A stretch of DNA of 64,000 nucleotides, taken from Salarias fasciatus (lineage: Eukaryota > Chordata > Actinopteri > Blenniiformes > Blenniidae). Shown piece after piece: positions 35,084 through 46,726 of this stretch. The translations under genes and the position numbers were made by a program. The stretch covers positions 1,164,378-1,228,377 of the forward strand of contig NC_043755.1 of assembly GCF_902148845.1 (NCBI RefSeq). Reading direction: 5' to 3'. Numbering within the stretch: the stretch's first letter is position 1; every line of letters begins with the position of its first letter. The notes under the pieces are model-generated. The model had not been told where the DNA came from. It ran no database searches and was given only the letters and a program-made list of their open reading frames with translations.

Positions 35084-37580
35084 CAAGGGCGGACTGACCA
35101 TCGGGAGCACCGGGAGGTTTCCCGGTGGGCCGCTGCCTCAGTGGGCCGGTCGGACCACGAGAAAAAGAAAAAAGTCTGACGCGACACCGCCAACAGCGCT
35201 ATGGTCCGCTCCACAAGGAGGCTGGGCTGTCAGCTGGACAGCTCCTGATGCCATAGGCTGGTTTACCTGTGATTGCTGCTGATAGCCAATCACATTTCAT
35301 CCCTGCGGTGGTTAAGTCCCACCCACTCCCTCACTCTGCAGCTGCTGTCACCTGTCAATCACACACAGCCCAGACGGACATCTGACGGCAACTTTGGATG
35401 GATGCAAGAATGCACAAAATATGGAGAAAAACAAAACAAAACAAAACGAAAAGGTGGCGCTGAGAAGCTCAGGGACAAAAAGAGAAAATCCCTTCATGAC
35501 CGGCAAGTAAGTTATGTTTGGTACTTGTTGATGCTTTGATGAAAATGTATTTGGTTAAAGTGAGATAATTCAGCACAGCGACATTTCCTGTAGATGTGAA
35601 CCTGGCTGTGCTGTTGCTAATTATGATGGGCTGGGGTCTTTCACCTTTGTAGCCACGTTGTCATTTGGTTGAAATTAACCTGTTCTTATCAATTAATTGA
35701 CTCTAATACTTAATGACCATAAATTAATGAATTGTTTACTTGTCTGTACAAGTTCGCTATCAGAATAATTCAGTGATACCATCCCAGAATTTATTATTTT
35801 TTTTCTTTTGTATGTAAAATACCTACTGATGATGATTCGTGATGATGATGATTGGTAAACTAGCATAATTAATAATATTAATCTCTTATCTAGATTAAAT
35901 ATAACCCAGATGTGGACAGAGAAATGAATCCCAGACTTGTTATGGTAAGGCTGATGACAATAATGCTTGTTTGCCCAACCATAACCCACATGCACTAATA
36001 TCAAATGCTGCTGATAGTAAACCACTAAAACTGCTCTAACAATTCACATTGCCAATCATTTTTGTAGTCTGATGTCCCTGCTGCTGACACAGAAGGCCAA
36101 GGACAAGAAGTCAGGTTCCCCCCATCAGTTGATTGTTTCACAAGGCCAAAGCCAGAGACTTAGACGTCTTCCTCCATTTTCACCACAAGCAGAAGGCAGA
36201 CAGCCCTGTAGTGCAGAGGCCTTTTTGTTTGATGGAACAAACCAGAAATGACTGACATATAATGAACAAACCAAAACACTCTTCTGCTTTCTTTGCATGG
36301 CTTATGGTAATGTTGAGATAGCAGCTCCTTTATCACTGGCGTGACCACCTTCACCCACGAACACCTGAGAGTCGATGAGTATGACAGACAGCAAGTATGC
36401 AAGAGGTGACAAGTTTTGGAGCGCATCATAGATGTGATCAAGCTCATCGGCAGAAGGGGTTTGAGCCACAGAGGAAAGCAGGCAGAAGCAGCACACACAT
36501 TAGATGATGAGACGATTGATCATGGCTGTTTTTTAGAGATCATTCTTTTACTTGGAAAATATGATGTCTGTCTCAAGGAACACCTCACTCTCAACATAGA
36601 AAAAAACAAACAAATCCATCAGTCTGACTCTGGATCAAGAGGAGGTAGAGGTTCCCTTGTCACTTTCCTATCAAACAACCATCAACTACATCATCACCAC
36701 TATCCAATAGCCTACTATATGAAGGTCACCATCGGCACCGAAATCCGGGAATATTTCTATTCACATTGCGTGTGACTTAGCTACTTACCAATCTTTAAAT
36801 TAGTGAATGACTTATTGTTACAGACTCTTGAGCTAACATTTACAATGTGACCTATTAGTTTTAACCCAGGTTTCAGGACGGGAGGATGTGTTATTATAGC
36901 TAATGTAATGTTTTGTCTCTCACCCATAAAGGCCTGCATGTGTTCCAGAGGGGACCCGGAGAGGACTGTGATCCACATTGTGGATGGTTGTAAACATTTT
37001 AACACAACTGACTAACAAAGGTTAAGGTATAAATAACTATAAGTTTTTATATTGTATTATTGTGTATAGTTGTTTGTATAATAGCTGCACAGTTTTTATT
37101 TTATATAAAGGATAAGTTATCACATGATTGTATATAGCTGTTTGTATAGTTGCTTGCTGTGTAGTTTATTTATCTGTAATATATATATAGAAATAATATT
37201 TACATCTATATTGTTCATCTATTTTTAAATAAAACAAACTTTGTGAAATTAACTTATTGTTGTAATTAAGTTGCCCTCTAGTGGTTTACTCGTGGTATAG
37301 ACAGGTGGTGTCACTAACAGACTGGCAAATAGGTAAGCTAAATTCTATTGTACCAACATGCTATATAATCATAATATACCTACAGTTATTTTACAGTAAG
37401 CTACTTAAAGCTTAAGGTTAATTATTATTTTATGATTGTGGTCCAAATTGGTTCTTTTTTCAGCGAGGAACTCAGGAATATGAAACTTGTGTTGCTGGCT
37501 GGTTGGTTGCCACACGACGCATGAAGTGGGCCGGTCTGTCCATGTCTCCCGGGCCACTTTTACCCCCCAGTCCGCCCCTG
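35084..37580 (+). mobile_element. hAT-superfamily DNA transposon with ZMYM1-like transposase remains
   Basis: The ends are CAAGGGCGGACTG and CAGTCCGCCCCTG, an inverted repeat with one mismatch. They are flanked by an exact 8-bp duplication GCTGCACA (35076-35083 and 37581-37588), the hAT hallmark. Length is 2,497 bp. A frame at about 36416-36700 encodes a stretch with FLEIILLLGKYDVCLKEH and GRGSLVTFL, typical of the DUF4371/ZMYM1-like hAT transposases of fish. The remainder of a transposase (catalytic and dimerisation regions) is not readable, so this is a decayed, probably internally deleted copy. Confidence 0.9.
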
Positions 37581-37756
37581 GCTGCACAGATGTATTTTAA
37601 TGGTTAATTCAAGTAAATAATAGGATACAACAGCAGAATAATGTCGTTTATGACATACTATTTAAAACACTGGTGATTAATGGGAAAAAATTCAATTTTT
37701 GTTTGTTTAAATTTAAAAATGACACAAGTATAAGAGAGTTCGTGTTCGTATCATAT

Positions 37757-38328
37757 TTAAAGCTAGGGTTGGCGATCTTGGAAAACTAGCATGTAGCACG
37801 AATGTAGCATCTCCCCAAGGCTCCGCCCAGCTCCCACCCCATTGGAGGAGCTCCGTTGGGAGCGGAGACTCGAGACGTTCCGCGCGCGCGGTGCGCACAG
37901 CACTTCCGCGTCCAGTGCGTTCCTGGCGTAACCTGTCCTCAGCGCTTCGTTTCTTCATTTTTCTTTATTTGCACTATGCCAAGTATGGAGCACTCACCGG
38001 TAAGTAAAGCCCCAAACATTCTTCTCCGCCATTCTGCAACGACGCTCCGTCCTTCTAAGCGCGCACTGAATCAGGGTCAGTGCACGCCATTGACATGTAC
38101 GCGCAGGGGGCAGGTCGAACGGCGAAGGGATTTGATTGGTTTAAAAAAAGGTGTCCCGTCAAGACGATTGGTTGTTGTTTTTCCCGTTTTACTCCTGCTG
38201 TAGATAGCGGATATTTTCCAAACTACTTTAAGAACACGCTATGAATTGTTTCCCATCGGGTCATAAAGATCATTTTAACCAGTATTTAGAAAAATGTATC
38301 TCATTCAAATCGCCAACCCTAGCTTTAA
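37757..38328. mobile_element. MITE with TTAA-ended inverted repeats
   Basis: The ends are TTAAAGCTAGGGTTGGCGAT and ATCGCCAACCCTAGCTTTAA, a perfect 20-bp inverted repeat. The interior of about 530 bp is GC-rich in its left half and has no transposase. Confidence 0.9.
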
Positions 38329-39539
38329 ATCTGCTGGAAAAGGGAAGCTTATTTTAATGCCACTGCTGCCTGGAAATATAATTACTGTCCTATTGTGGTT
38401 TTTATCGCTATCACAGCTATCTTTGCTTTTTACTTCTGCTTGTTGAATCGAATTTCCGGATTTTTACCTTTTTTTTTCTTCCAAATTTCCGGATCATCTT
38501 TGTATTTGCATCTCGATTTAAAGTTTGCAGCATGAAGTGTAAAGTGATGTTTTGGGCTCTTTGGTATTTTCCGTCTGTCAGCACAGTTGACCAAATTTTA
38601 AAAAAGACACAAGTCGGAGGGTGAGATTGTGCCACCGCTGATTTTAAATATCGAGATCATGCTTTAGAGAGGCCTGTCAGAAGAATTAAAGCTTAGATCG
38701 GTCATAGCGAAGTATTTCTCCTGTAGCCGCCAATTTAAATGTAATAATAAAGAGAACTTTTTGAGATAAAACAAAACTAAATGTAGCACCCCATCACTAT
38801 ACACCAAATAATAACGCGTTAGTATTTAAAGTATTTAACTATGTAATGTATATTAAAACGGTGCATCATAAAGACCTGACCAGACGGATGACAAAAGGCA
38901 CACAGGTATGACAGGCAGAAAAACAAAGAGTGAAATAACTGTGTTTGGTGAAATGTCTGATCCCCTGCTTTTCTTTTGAGCTCAGCTCCAAGTAGTTAAA
39001 CAGTAACTGAAAAGCTGTAAACGAGGACAGGGAGGCTAGAATAAAGAGTAACAGTATTATACACAGCATTTATGTGACAGAATAGGTAAAAGCAATTTTG
39101 CCACATTTTTCTGCAGTCTAGATCATCCTGTACTGTCATTTTAACATTTTTTTCAATGTTTAATGCTGCAACTTGCTATATAATCTTGTTCCATACCAAC
39201 TACACTGATACTTCCTGATCACTGGCCCCGCTATAAACACTCTTCTTATGTTGCTTTTTATAAATATTTTAATCAGAGACGGTAAAAGGACTGTGACACC
39301 TTGTTTTTGCTGAGGTTATCTGTTGTACTGAAGGCGTGTTTGGCACTACATGTCACCAAACAGTTGTACTCGTAATAAGACAGTTGCAGCAGGCTATGGG
39401 CAGTTGTTAAATTTGGAACACGTTTTGTTGTGCGTAAATGTATATTGTGCGTGTGCGCGCCTGTGTGTGAGTGAGGGAGACAGAGAGAGTCAGATTGGAG
39501 GCAAATTTATGACATTATAAAGTCCATGTACACACACAA

Positions 39540-40962
39540 GTGTGCCATCAAGATCGGCAACACACACAGACTTCTTCCCTCAGAGAAGGGGGGTTAGACA
39601 GGGATGCAGTCTGAGCCCAACCCTCTTTAACATCTACATCAATGAACTGGCAGAAGCTCTGGAACAGTCTGCAGCACCGGGCATCGCCCTGGCAGACACA
39701 GAGGTCAAATGCCTGCTGTTTGCTGACGACCTGGTGCTGCTGTCACCAACCGGAGAAAGGTTACAACAACACCTTGATCCTCAGCACAAGTTCTCCCAGA
39801 CATGGGCCCTGACAGTAAAACAGTCCAAAACAAAAATAATTATATTCCAAAAAGGACCCAGCCAACTACATTCCAAACACACATTCCTCCTAGAGAAAAA
39901 GGTCCTAGAACACACTAAAAACTACACATATCTCGGTCTAAACATCAGTTACACCGGAAATTTAAACAAAGCTGTGAACGATCTGAGGGACAAGGCGAGA
40001 AGAGCTTTCTATGCCATCAAAAAGAACATCCAATTAGACATCCCAATTCCAATCTGGCTCAAAATTCTGAATTCGGTTATAGAACCAATTTCTCTTTATG
40101 GTTGTGAAATCTGGGTTCCAATCGCCAACCAAAATTATACAAAATGGGACAAACACCAAATTGAGGCTCTGCATGCAGAACTCTGCAAATCTATTCTTTG
40201 CGTTCAACACAAAACACCAAACAATGCATACAGAGCAGAATTACAGTACCCTCTAATAATTAGAATCCAGAAGAGAGCTCTCAAATTCTATGGGCACCTT
40301 CAGCAGAGTGAGCCCAGCACTCTCCACTACAAAGCCCTCACCCACAGACGGGCTGGAAACACATGCCCCCCCCCCCCCCCCCCCCCCCCCCCCAGCCAGC
40401 TGGTTCTAGGACTCTGCTCACAAACACAAGCAGAGCCACCAAACAGACAGCCAGTCAGAGCCAACCAAATTATAAAGAAACAGAAAGAGAAATAACTGAA
40501 CCATCTATTAAACACCAGAGCAAACTGGAAACATATTCGGCCCTAAACAGAAAATACATGGTGGCAGAATACCTGAGCTCTGTGACAGACCCACAGCTCA
40601 GGAGGTCCTGGACCAGGTACAGGCTCAGTGCTGGCCATCGAGAGAGGCCGGCACAGACAGACCTGGACCCCCCGAGAAGACAAACTGTGCCCCCACTGCA
40701 CACAGGGTCAGGTGGAGACCAAGCTGCACTTCCTGACCGCCTGCCCCCTGTACCAAGATCTCAGGGACACCTACTTCCCCCTCTTCACAAACACACACAG
40801 ACTTTCAGAGCATGACTGACATGCTCAAACTGCCATACCTGCTCGGGGAAGCACAGCAGTGTGCAAACACAGCATCTAGGTTTGTGCGCGGCTGCGACAG
40901 GAGACGGACTGAAAAACTGAAACCTCCATGAACCCGAGCAGGAGGACAGACCGGGACCAGGA
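39540..40962 (+). mobile_element. 5'-truncated LINE (non-LTR retrotransposon)
   Basis: An open frame from about 39542 encodes reverse transcriptase palm motifs (GVRQGCSLSPTLFNIYINEL, then LLFADDLVLLSP), with FADD in place of YADD. It continues into a C-terminal part with a Cys-His cluster (CPHCTQGQVETKLHFLTACP) near 40690-40750. A 26-base C run at 40366-40392 shifts the frame between the two parts. Endonuclease and 5' UTR are absent, so the copy is 5'-truncated. The 3' end abuts a host V-set exon. I cannot assign the LINE clade. Confidence 0.88.
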
Positions 40963-42823
40963 CCTCCGGGAACCTCCCGGCTTCCAGACTCAGAGCAATC
41001 TGGCATCATGTTGACAGCACAGATCAACGCATCTACTATGACGACAAGACAATGACGTTGGACAGCTTCAAGCATCGAACGAGACTGCTGGGAGACCTGG
41101 GGAAAAACAACTGCACCTTAGAACTGACTGAAGTGAAAAACCATGACAACGGGCCTTTCTGTTTCCGCATTGAACTTGTGAGAAGAGAAGACAATAAGCC
41201 CACCAAGGACAAGTTTTCCTTTTATGAGGAATGCATCAGCTTGAACATGCTTAGTACGTTGCCAACGTGCCAAGAATTCATAAATGTGAGAAATGTTTCT
41301 GCTATGACGAGTCCTCTCTGACTTTATCTGTGTTCTTTCGTCTCCAGCTGTTCCTACTGTTCCGACCCTGACCCACTCAAAGACAGCACATAAAGGACGC
41401 TCCTTCACCATCACCTGCACCGTCGCCCACACCTGCCCGTCACGGGCGCCCAAAATCACATGGAATCTGGAGAACCCACAAGTCACCGTGCATCATAAAG
41501 ACATCCGCTACGGCAACTGGGAGGTCCAGTCCATCCTGACAATCATCCCCGAGGAGGAGGACGACCACCGGGAGATCACCTGCTCAGCCCAGTTTAATGG
41601 AGGGCGAAATTCCTCCCAAACCATGACGCTCTATGTGAAACGTGAGTCTTTCTGCCCATTGTTTTTCCCTTTTACACTTGATAGTATCTTGTCGAAGTGT
41701 CGGCAGAAAGCCACTGGATGTGAGGCCGGTTGCCGTGTGGCTCAGATACAGATCTTGGTTGTGGTTTCAGGTGCAGTGACCTACAACCACATCATCATTC
41801 CCACCGTGGTGGTGATCGGCACCGCTGTGGCCTTTGGACTAATCTGCGTTTTAATGGCCAGAAAATACAAGTGAGGCATAAAATAACAGCTATTCATACA
41901 TAGAAATCAGTGTGCTTACTGCTGTTGCTCCTAATTTTTGGCTTTATTCTGTCTTGTTTCTGCGTCAGGCAATGTATTTCAGAGCTTCAGAATCAGGAAG
42001 GCAGAACAAAATGCTGGGATCGGGTTTGATATGAAGCCTTTCTCTGATGTGTTTGACCAGTTCTTTAACTGCAATTTCTGTCAATTCTGTTTTTTTTATT
42101 GGTCACAAACAGCATGTGGAACCGCCTCTCCAGGATGTCTCGCAGGTGAGAAAAGTTCTTTTTATTTTCTTGAGGTACAATGAAATTGCTTCGATGGTCA
42201 AACAACATTTTCCACAGAAGTTGTGACCCATTAACTTTTGTGATCACAGGAAGAAGGAACTTCACAGTTCAGTGACTCCTTCCTATTGTACGTCACAGTT
42301 TCATTGAGTTTACAGTCCATTTTTTAAAAAAATATATAACAAAAACAAAACAGAAATTTGAAAACATTAAAACTTGTGAACAATCAAATGCATCATTGAT
42401 CTCATGTTAGTTTCTCATATCTGCACAGAATTAACGTATAATGTATGTTTCTGGTCTCTTTCTTTAATGCAGGGTCAGACACTGAAGGTAAGAAGTGAGA
42501 ATCAACATTGATGTTTCTAAACTTGACAAAAATAAAATGAACTGAGGTGATCAGATTTTGGATTTTTTTTCTATGTCTGCAGTCACAGCACCACTTTATT
42601 TACATTTTTACTTTATTTTAGATAAAGTGTTTGGGGCCTTTTGACTCAACACCACAATACAACATATAACTGGAATTATAGTTGAATATTAACCATCATA
42701 CCTTTAAACTACTTTAAATATTTGTTTTCTCTTCCTTTTTCAGAATTCAAAGGAAACCACGAAGAAGACAGAAAACCTCCAGAGAATGTTCAGGAGGTCC
42801 ATCAGAATCAGTATCAGCTTTAA
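40963..42823 (+). pseudogene. Two-Ig Siglec-like receptor truncated at a LINE
   Basis: This is an inverted paralogue of the receptor at 30.5-32.8 kb. The V exon is readable only from GNLPASR onward (about 40966-41253): NNCTLELTEV and NGPFCFRIEL keep the E-strand Cys and the sialic-acid Arg. The first half of V, with its B-strand Cys, and the signal exon are missing at the LINE junction. Downstream exons are intact and in frame: C2 41348-41641 (HTCPSRAPKITW), TM 41771-41870, tail 42113-42145, 42250-42287, 42473-42487 and 42744-42823, ending VHQNQYQL. The tail differs from its paralogue and lacks YxN motifs. I class it as a pseudogene. A working gene would need an alternative 5' end, for instance transcription starting in the LINE. 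Confidence 0.75.
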
Positions 42824-44440
42824 TGGCCAAGTTTGTGCATGACAATCAAGGAATTTAACTCTGACTGTTGTTCACTCTCTACGTGAAGGAAAAAAGAAAT
42901 AGACAGCAACAGGACAGAAGGGAAATATGAATACATATAAATATTCTGAAAATCAGGAGTCTCAATATTTACAAAAGTATGTATAAAGGAAAAAAAGTAA
43001 AGAGCAGGAGAGAACAATATATACAACAATAACATCTAAAACACAATATTTGCAGTGATGTGCAAAAGGCAGGGTTCTTCATGTGTCTTCAAAAGAAGAA
43101 TTTATTTTGTATGCTCTCATTCAGCTTCAAGAAATAAACTTCAGCTTATTAACAGGTCACACATTGAACCATTAAACAAACTATGATGTTTGAATAGAAT
43201 AGAAACATATCATTAATTGCAAAGTTGTTACTAATTGTTACTAGTACTAACTAGTTGTTACTAATTGCAATCAGTGTGTTTCCTTTTTCAAACATTACAA
43301 TAAAAGTTTTTGTCTGCTAAGCTTTTTCCTATCTTATTAAGGCATGTATCAATAAATAAAAGACTGTTCAACATTGATTCTATCGTTTCTTCGCCGTTGC
43401 TGTATTGTGATTATCAGTATCTTCCACAAGAGGGCGGTAAATGCAAACCCTGAATACAGGCTCGTGTTAAATGAAGATGTTTAAGATGTGGAAATGTTTC
43501 ACATCCATCTGAATCATCATCATCTTCTTCTTCTTTTTCCTCATTCATTCATTCATTCATTCATTTTTCATTCTTTCTTTCTTTATTTTTTTAATACGAC
43601 CTAACTGCATGATGCAAGTATAAAACAAAAATTTAAATGAAAGCAGATGAAAACAAGCAAAACGAAACTCATGAAGTAAAAAGAAACTTATGTTTCTCTC
43701 TCTCTCTGGTCAGATGGGGGCGCTGTGCCGGTGATACACTGACTGGTGTATCACTGGCACTGGCACTGGTGGATTCCAGGAATCGTTTTTTGCTTTCTGT
43801 CTGTGTGTTAATAATCAGTGATTTTGAGTAAGTGTGAATTGACGATTTTAACTTAATGGGATTACTAACAGTAATGCAATTTGAAAGCAGTACAAAAGAG
43901 ACTGTTTAGCATATTTAAAGAGATAGAGATAAAGAAGACGGGCCTGAGGGCCTTATGTGGTTCCTTAACTTTGCTTGACCATTTTGCAAATGACAAAATG
44001 TGGAAGAGTGTCCTCAAAGAGCTGTACTTAACTTTTTCACAAAATACTACTGTAAGCTGTCTGACAGTCTCTATAAGCTTCAGTCTGTTGGACCTAAATA
44101 TCCTGTTAGGAGCTAAATTTTGATGATGCTCATGAATACTACGACAGTTTTCTCTGATAAGGTCACAAAAACGAGCCAATCAGTTTGCTCAACAAGGTGA
44201 AACATCAATTATGCAGAAGATTTAAAGGTACTTGAGGTCTGAAAGACCTCGTTTAGCAGAGCCGGGCTGTGAATGGAGGGGATTCGTCACTGAAAGACCG
44301 ACTGACAAACAACAGACTTGTTAATGAGCGGTGATGAAATTTAGATCTCCGGCTTTGTTTGATCACAGATTGATGGGATTAAGAGCTCTTTTGATCACAT
44401 TCAAGGTCTGCCTGGGCGTCTTTAAAATGCAGCAGCTGGA
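42824..44440. other. Intergenic DNA
   Basis: The 3' UTR of the truncated receptor, a CATT repeat at about 43545-43565, and AT-rich DNA. No supported gene. Confidence 0.55.
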
Positions 44441-44634
44441 TCATTCCTCAGACTAACCAGCAGCCAGAAAAGACACCGTTGAGCTCTGTTCCAGCCAACC
44501 AGGTAAAATGTTGTATTCGTGAGGTTTTTTTGGGGAAATGTGTGTTGCTGTTTATCTTATTTGGGAACCCAGGTGTGTGACAGGTTTTCTGTTTCTTTCA
44601 TAGATTTTTTTTGTGCCGTAGAAAAACCTCGATC

Positions 44635-44892
44635 ATGGGAAACTCAACATCCACCCGTTCAGTGACCAAAACCTGCAGAAGGCCGTCCCGTTGGCACAGG
44701 AATGAGGACACGCTCAGGTTGATGGACTTCTGTCTGTGGGACGAGGAAGACCTGTGGAGCCTCAACGGGAAGCAGCGTTTATTTGTGAGAGAGATCCACT
44801 TCACTCACAGGATCAGCTATGTTGATCTGAACAGGCAGGAGAGCCTGTTTTTACCCAAACAGGGGCATGATGCTCCATCTTGCATATGCTGA
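44635..44892 (+). CDS. Unrecognised 85-residue protein with N-myristoylation signal
   Basis: The frame starts MGNSTSTRS, a classic Gly2/Ser6 N-myristoylation signal, followed by a basic patch (KTCRRPSRWHR) and an acidic-aromatic segment (LMDFCLWDEEDLWSL). The protein ends in CIC. The start context is strong (A at -3, G at +4). A non-coding exon may precede it: donor GTAAAATG after 44502, with acceptors ATAG at 44603 or GTAG at 44621. A TTTAAAA box lies near 44420, and an AATAAA at 45493-45498 could end the transcript. A myristoyl plus basic signal predicts the inner face of the plasma membrane. I do not recognise the protein. A chance frame cannot be excluded from one sequence. Confidence 0.5.
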   Translation: MGNSTSTRSVTKTCRRPSRWHRNEDTLRLMDFCLWDEEDLWSLNGKQRLFVREIHFTHRISYVDLNRQESLFLPKQGHDAPSCIC

Positions 44893-45107
44893 AGACGAAG
44901 ATCTGTGAGTTTCTGAATCCACGCCGAGGCTCAACTCGAAGGCCGACAGTGACTGCAGATGTCCCGAGCACGCTTCACTATAGAAGGTCTTCAAAAGAGT
45001 TAAACCACAGGGCAGCTTTTCACAAGGTGTTGACCCTGTGAGCAGAGGTGCGAAAAAACACCGGAAGTCTGATGTGAGAGGAAGCCTGCTTTTTCTCAAA
45101 TGAAAGC

Positions 45108-45109
<2 letters not shown>

Positions 45110-45138
<29 letters not shown>
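45110..45138. repeat. Poly-T run
   Basis: About 29 T, downstream of the small myristoylation-signal frame. Confidence 0.85.
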
Positions 45139-45141
<3 letters not shown>

Positions 45142-45665
45142 GTTGACATTTGAGAATAATCTTGGACAGATATATCAAGTATTTTTAATTTGATATTTTG
45201 AGAAAGTGGATGTTCACACAGTTAACAGGCTTCAGATGATTGAAGGAAATCCTGTCTTCACTCTGGAACTTGGACACAGACGCCGCTCACACCCTTCTCA
45301 GTAATGTTAACTGAACTGTGAAGTGTTTGTTGTGATGACTTTGCATCTGCATTATGTGCATGTGTACGTTTGATCTCAGTAAGTTTCTGTGAGAATTTTC
45401 TCACTTCACCACATCATGTTGTAGCCTGTTCAAGCCGATCGTTTTATTGAGGCAAATATGTTTTTATAACCTTCATGTCACAGATATTGCTGAATAAATT
45501 CATTGGATGTAATGTGAATTTGATCGCTCCTTTCATTTCTAGTGCAAAACTTTTAGATTTTTCTAGTTAAAGCAATGTTCATATGTGAATAAATGTTTCA
45601 TCAAACTTTCTCCACTATTAAGAAGACTTAGAAGGGATGATTAAAGCTAGCAACACCTTCCGCTT

Positions 45666-45667
<2 letters not shown>

Positions 45668-45744
<77 letters not shown>

Positions 45745-45747
45745 ATC
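45668..45747. repeat. Long CA microsatellite
   Basis: About 35 CA units, nearly uninterrupted. Confidence 0.95.
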
Positions 45748-46726
45748 ACCCTCAACCTTTTTGGCCTAAGGTGTTGGCCACTATGCCAGGGTGAAACGTA
45801 CCAAAGATTTTTTTATTCATTCATTTTATGTACCTAATAGAGTAACTTCTGCGACTAAGAAATAACTGTCAACTGGAAAAGTGACTGACACAACACTGTT
45901 TGTTGGTCTGTTTAGTTTCCAGTATTTTATCATGATAATCAAACTTACTGTATTTATATATAAAGGTATAATAATAAGGTATATAATAATAATAAACTAA
46001 AACTAAACTAAATATATTAGTGCTTATAGAAATCTTATTTCAGAGTAAATTCTCCAGCCCTCTGCAACACATTGTTGTTCTCTAATTTCTCTCCTGTAAC
46101 TTAAGATGAATTCTTAGGACCAGCTAGAATTCTGCTCTTAATAACTGGAGTTCAGCAGTGAAGTGTGAGTACAGCTGGTAGCATTTCTTGTGAGAAGCAC
46201 TTACAATAAGAGAAAATGGCAGAACGACACCACATGAAGGCAGGATGTGGTGTCAAACCTCTGTGGTTTCGAAGCCATGCATCTGTGTTCTGCTAGAAAT
46301 GGTCTCTGGGGTCCGAGTCTGGCCAACACTTTCTCACATGTTTGATCTAATTACTGTGATAAAAGCCGGATGAAATTGGAAATATGGTGGATTAGAGGAA
46401 TAAGCACAAGTGTGCATCAAAAGATCTGCAAGCAGCAGGTTCACATTTTGATAAAGCCACGGCAGTGGCCTTGAAGGAACGTTTTTGTCATGAACGAACA
46501 AACACAATAAAGTAATGGAGGGTGAATGAGTAAGAAAAAAGGACTTCCCCAACACAGAGCGCACGAGACAGAAATCTGAATTATTTGTATCACGCAGTGG
46601 AATGGAGCATGAATAACAGTGGAATGGAAACTAGACAAGTCACCTCTCAGTAGAAGGAAATGATATCGTCACCACGCCACAGAAAGAATGTCATTCTGCT
46701 CACAGGTCAGCTGCTGAGAGGACAAG

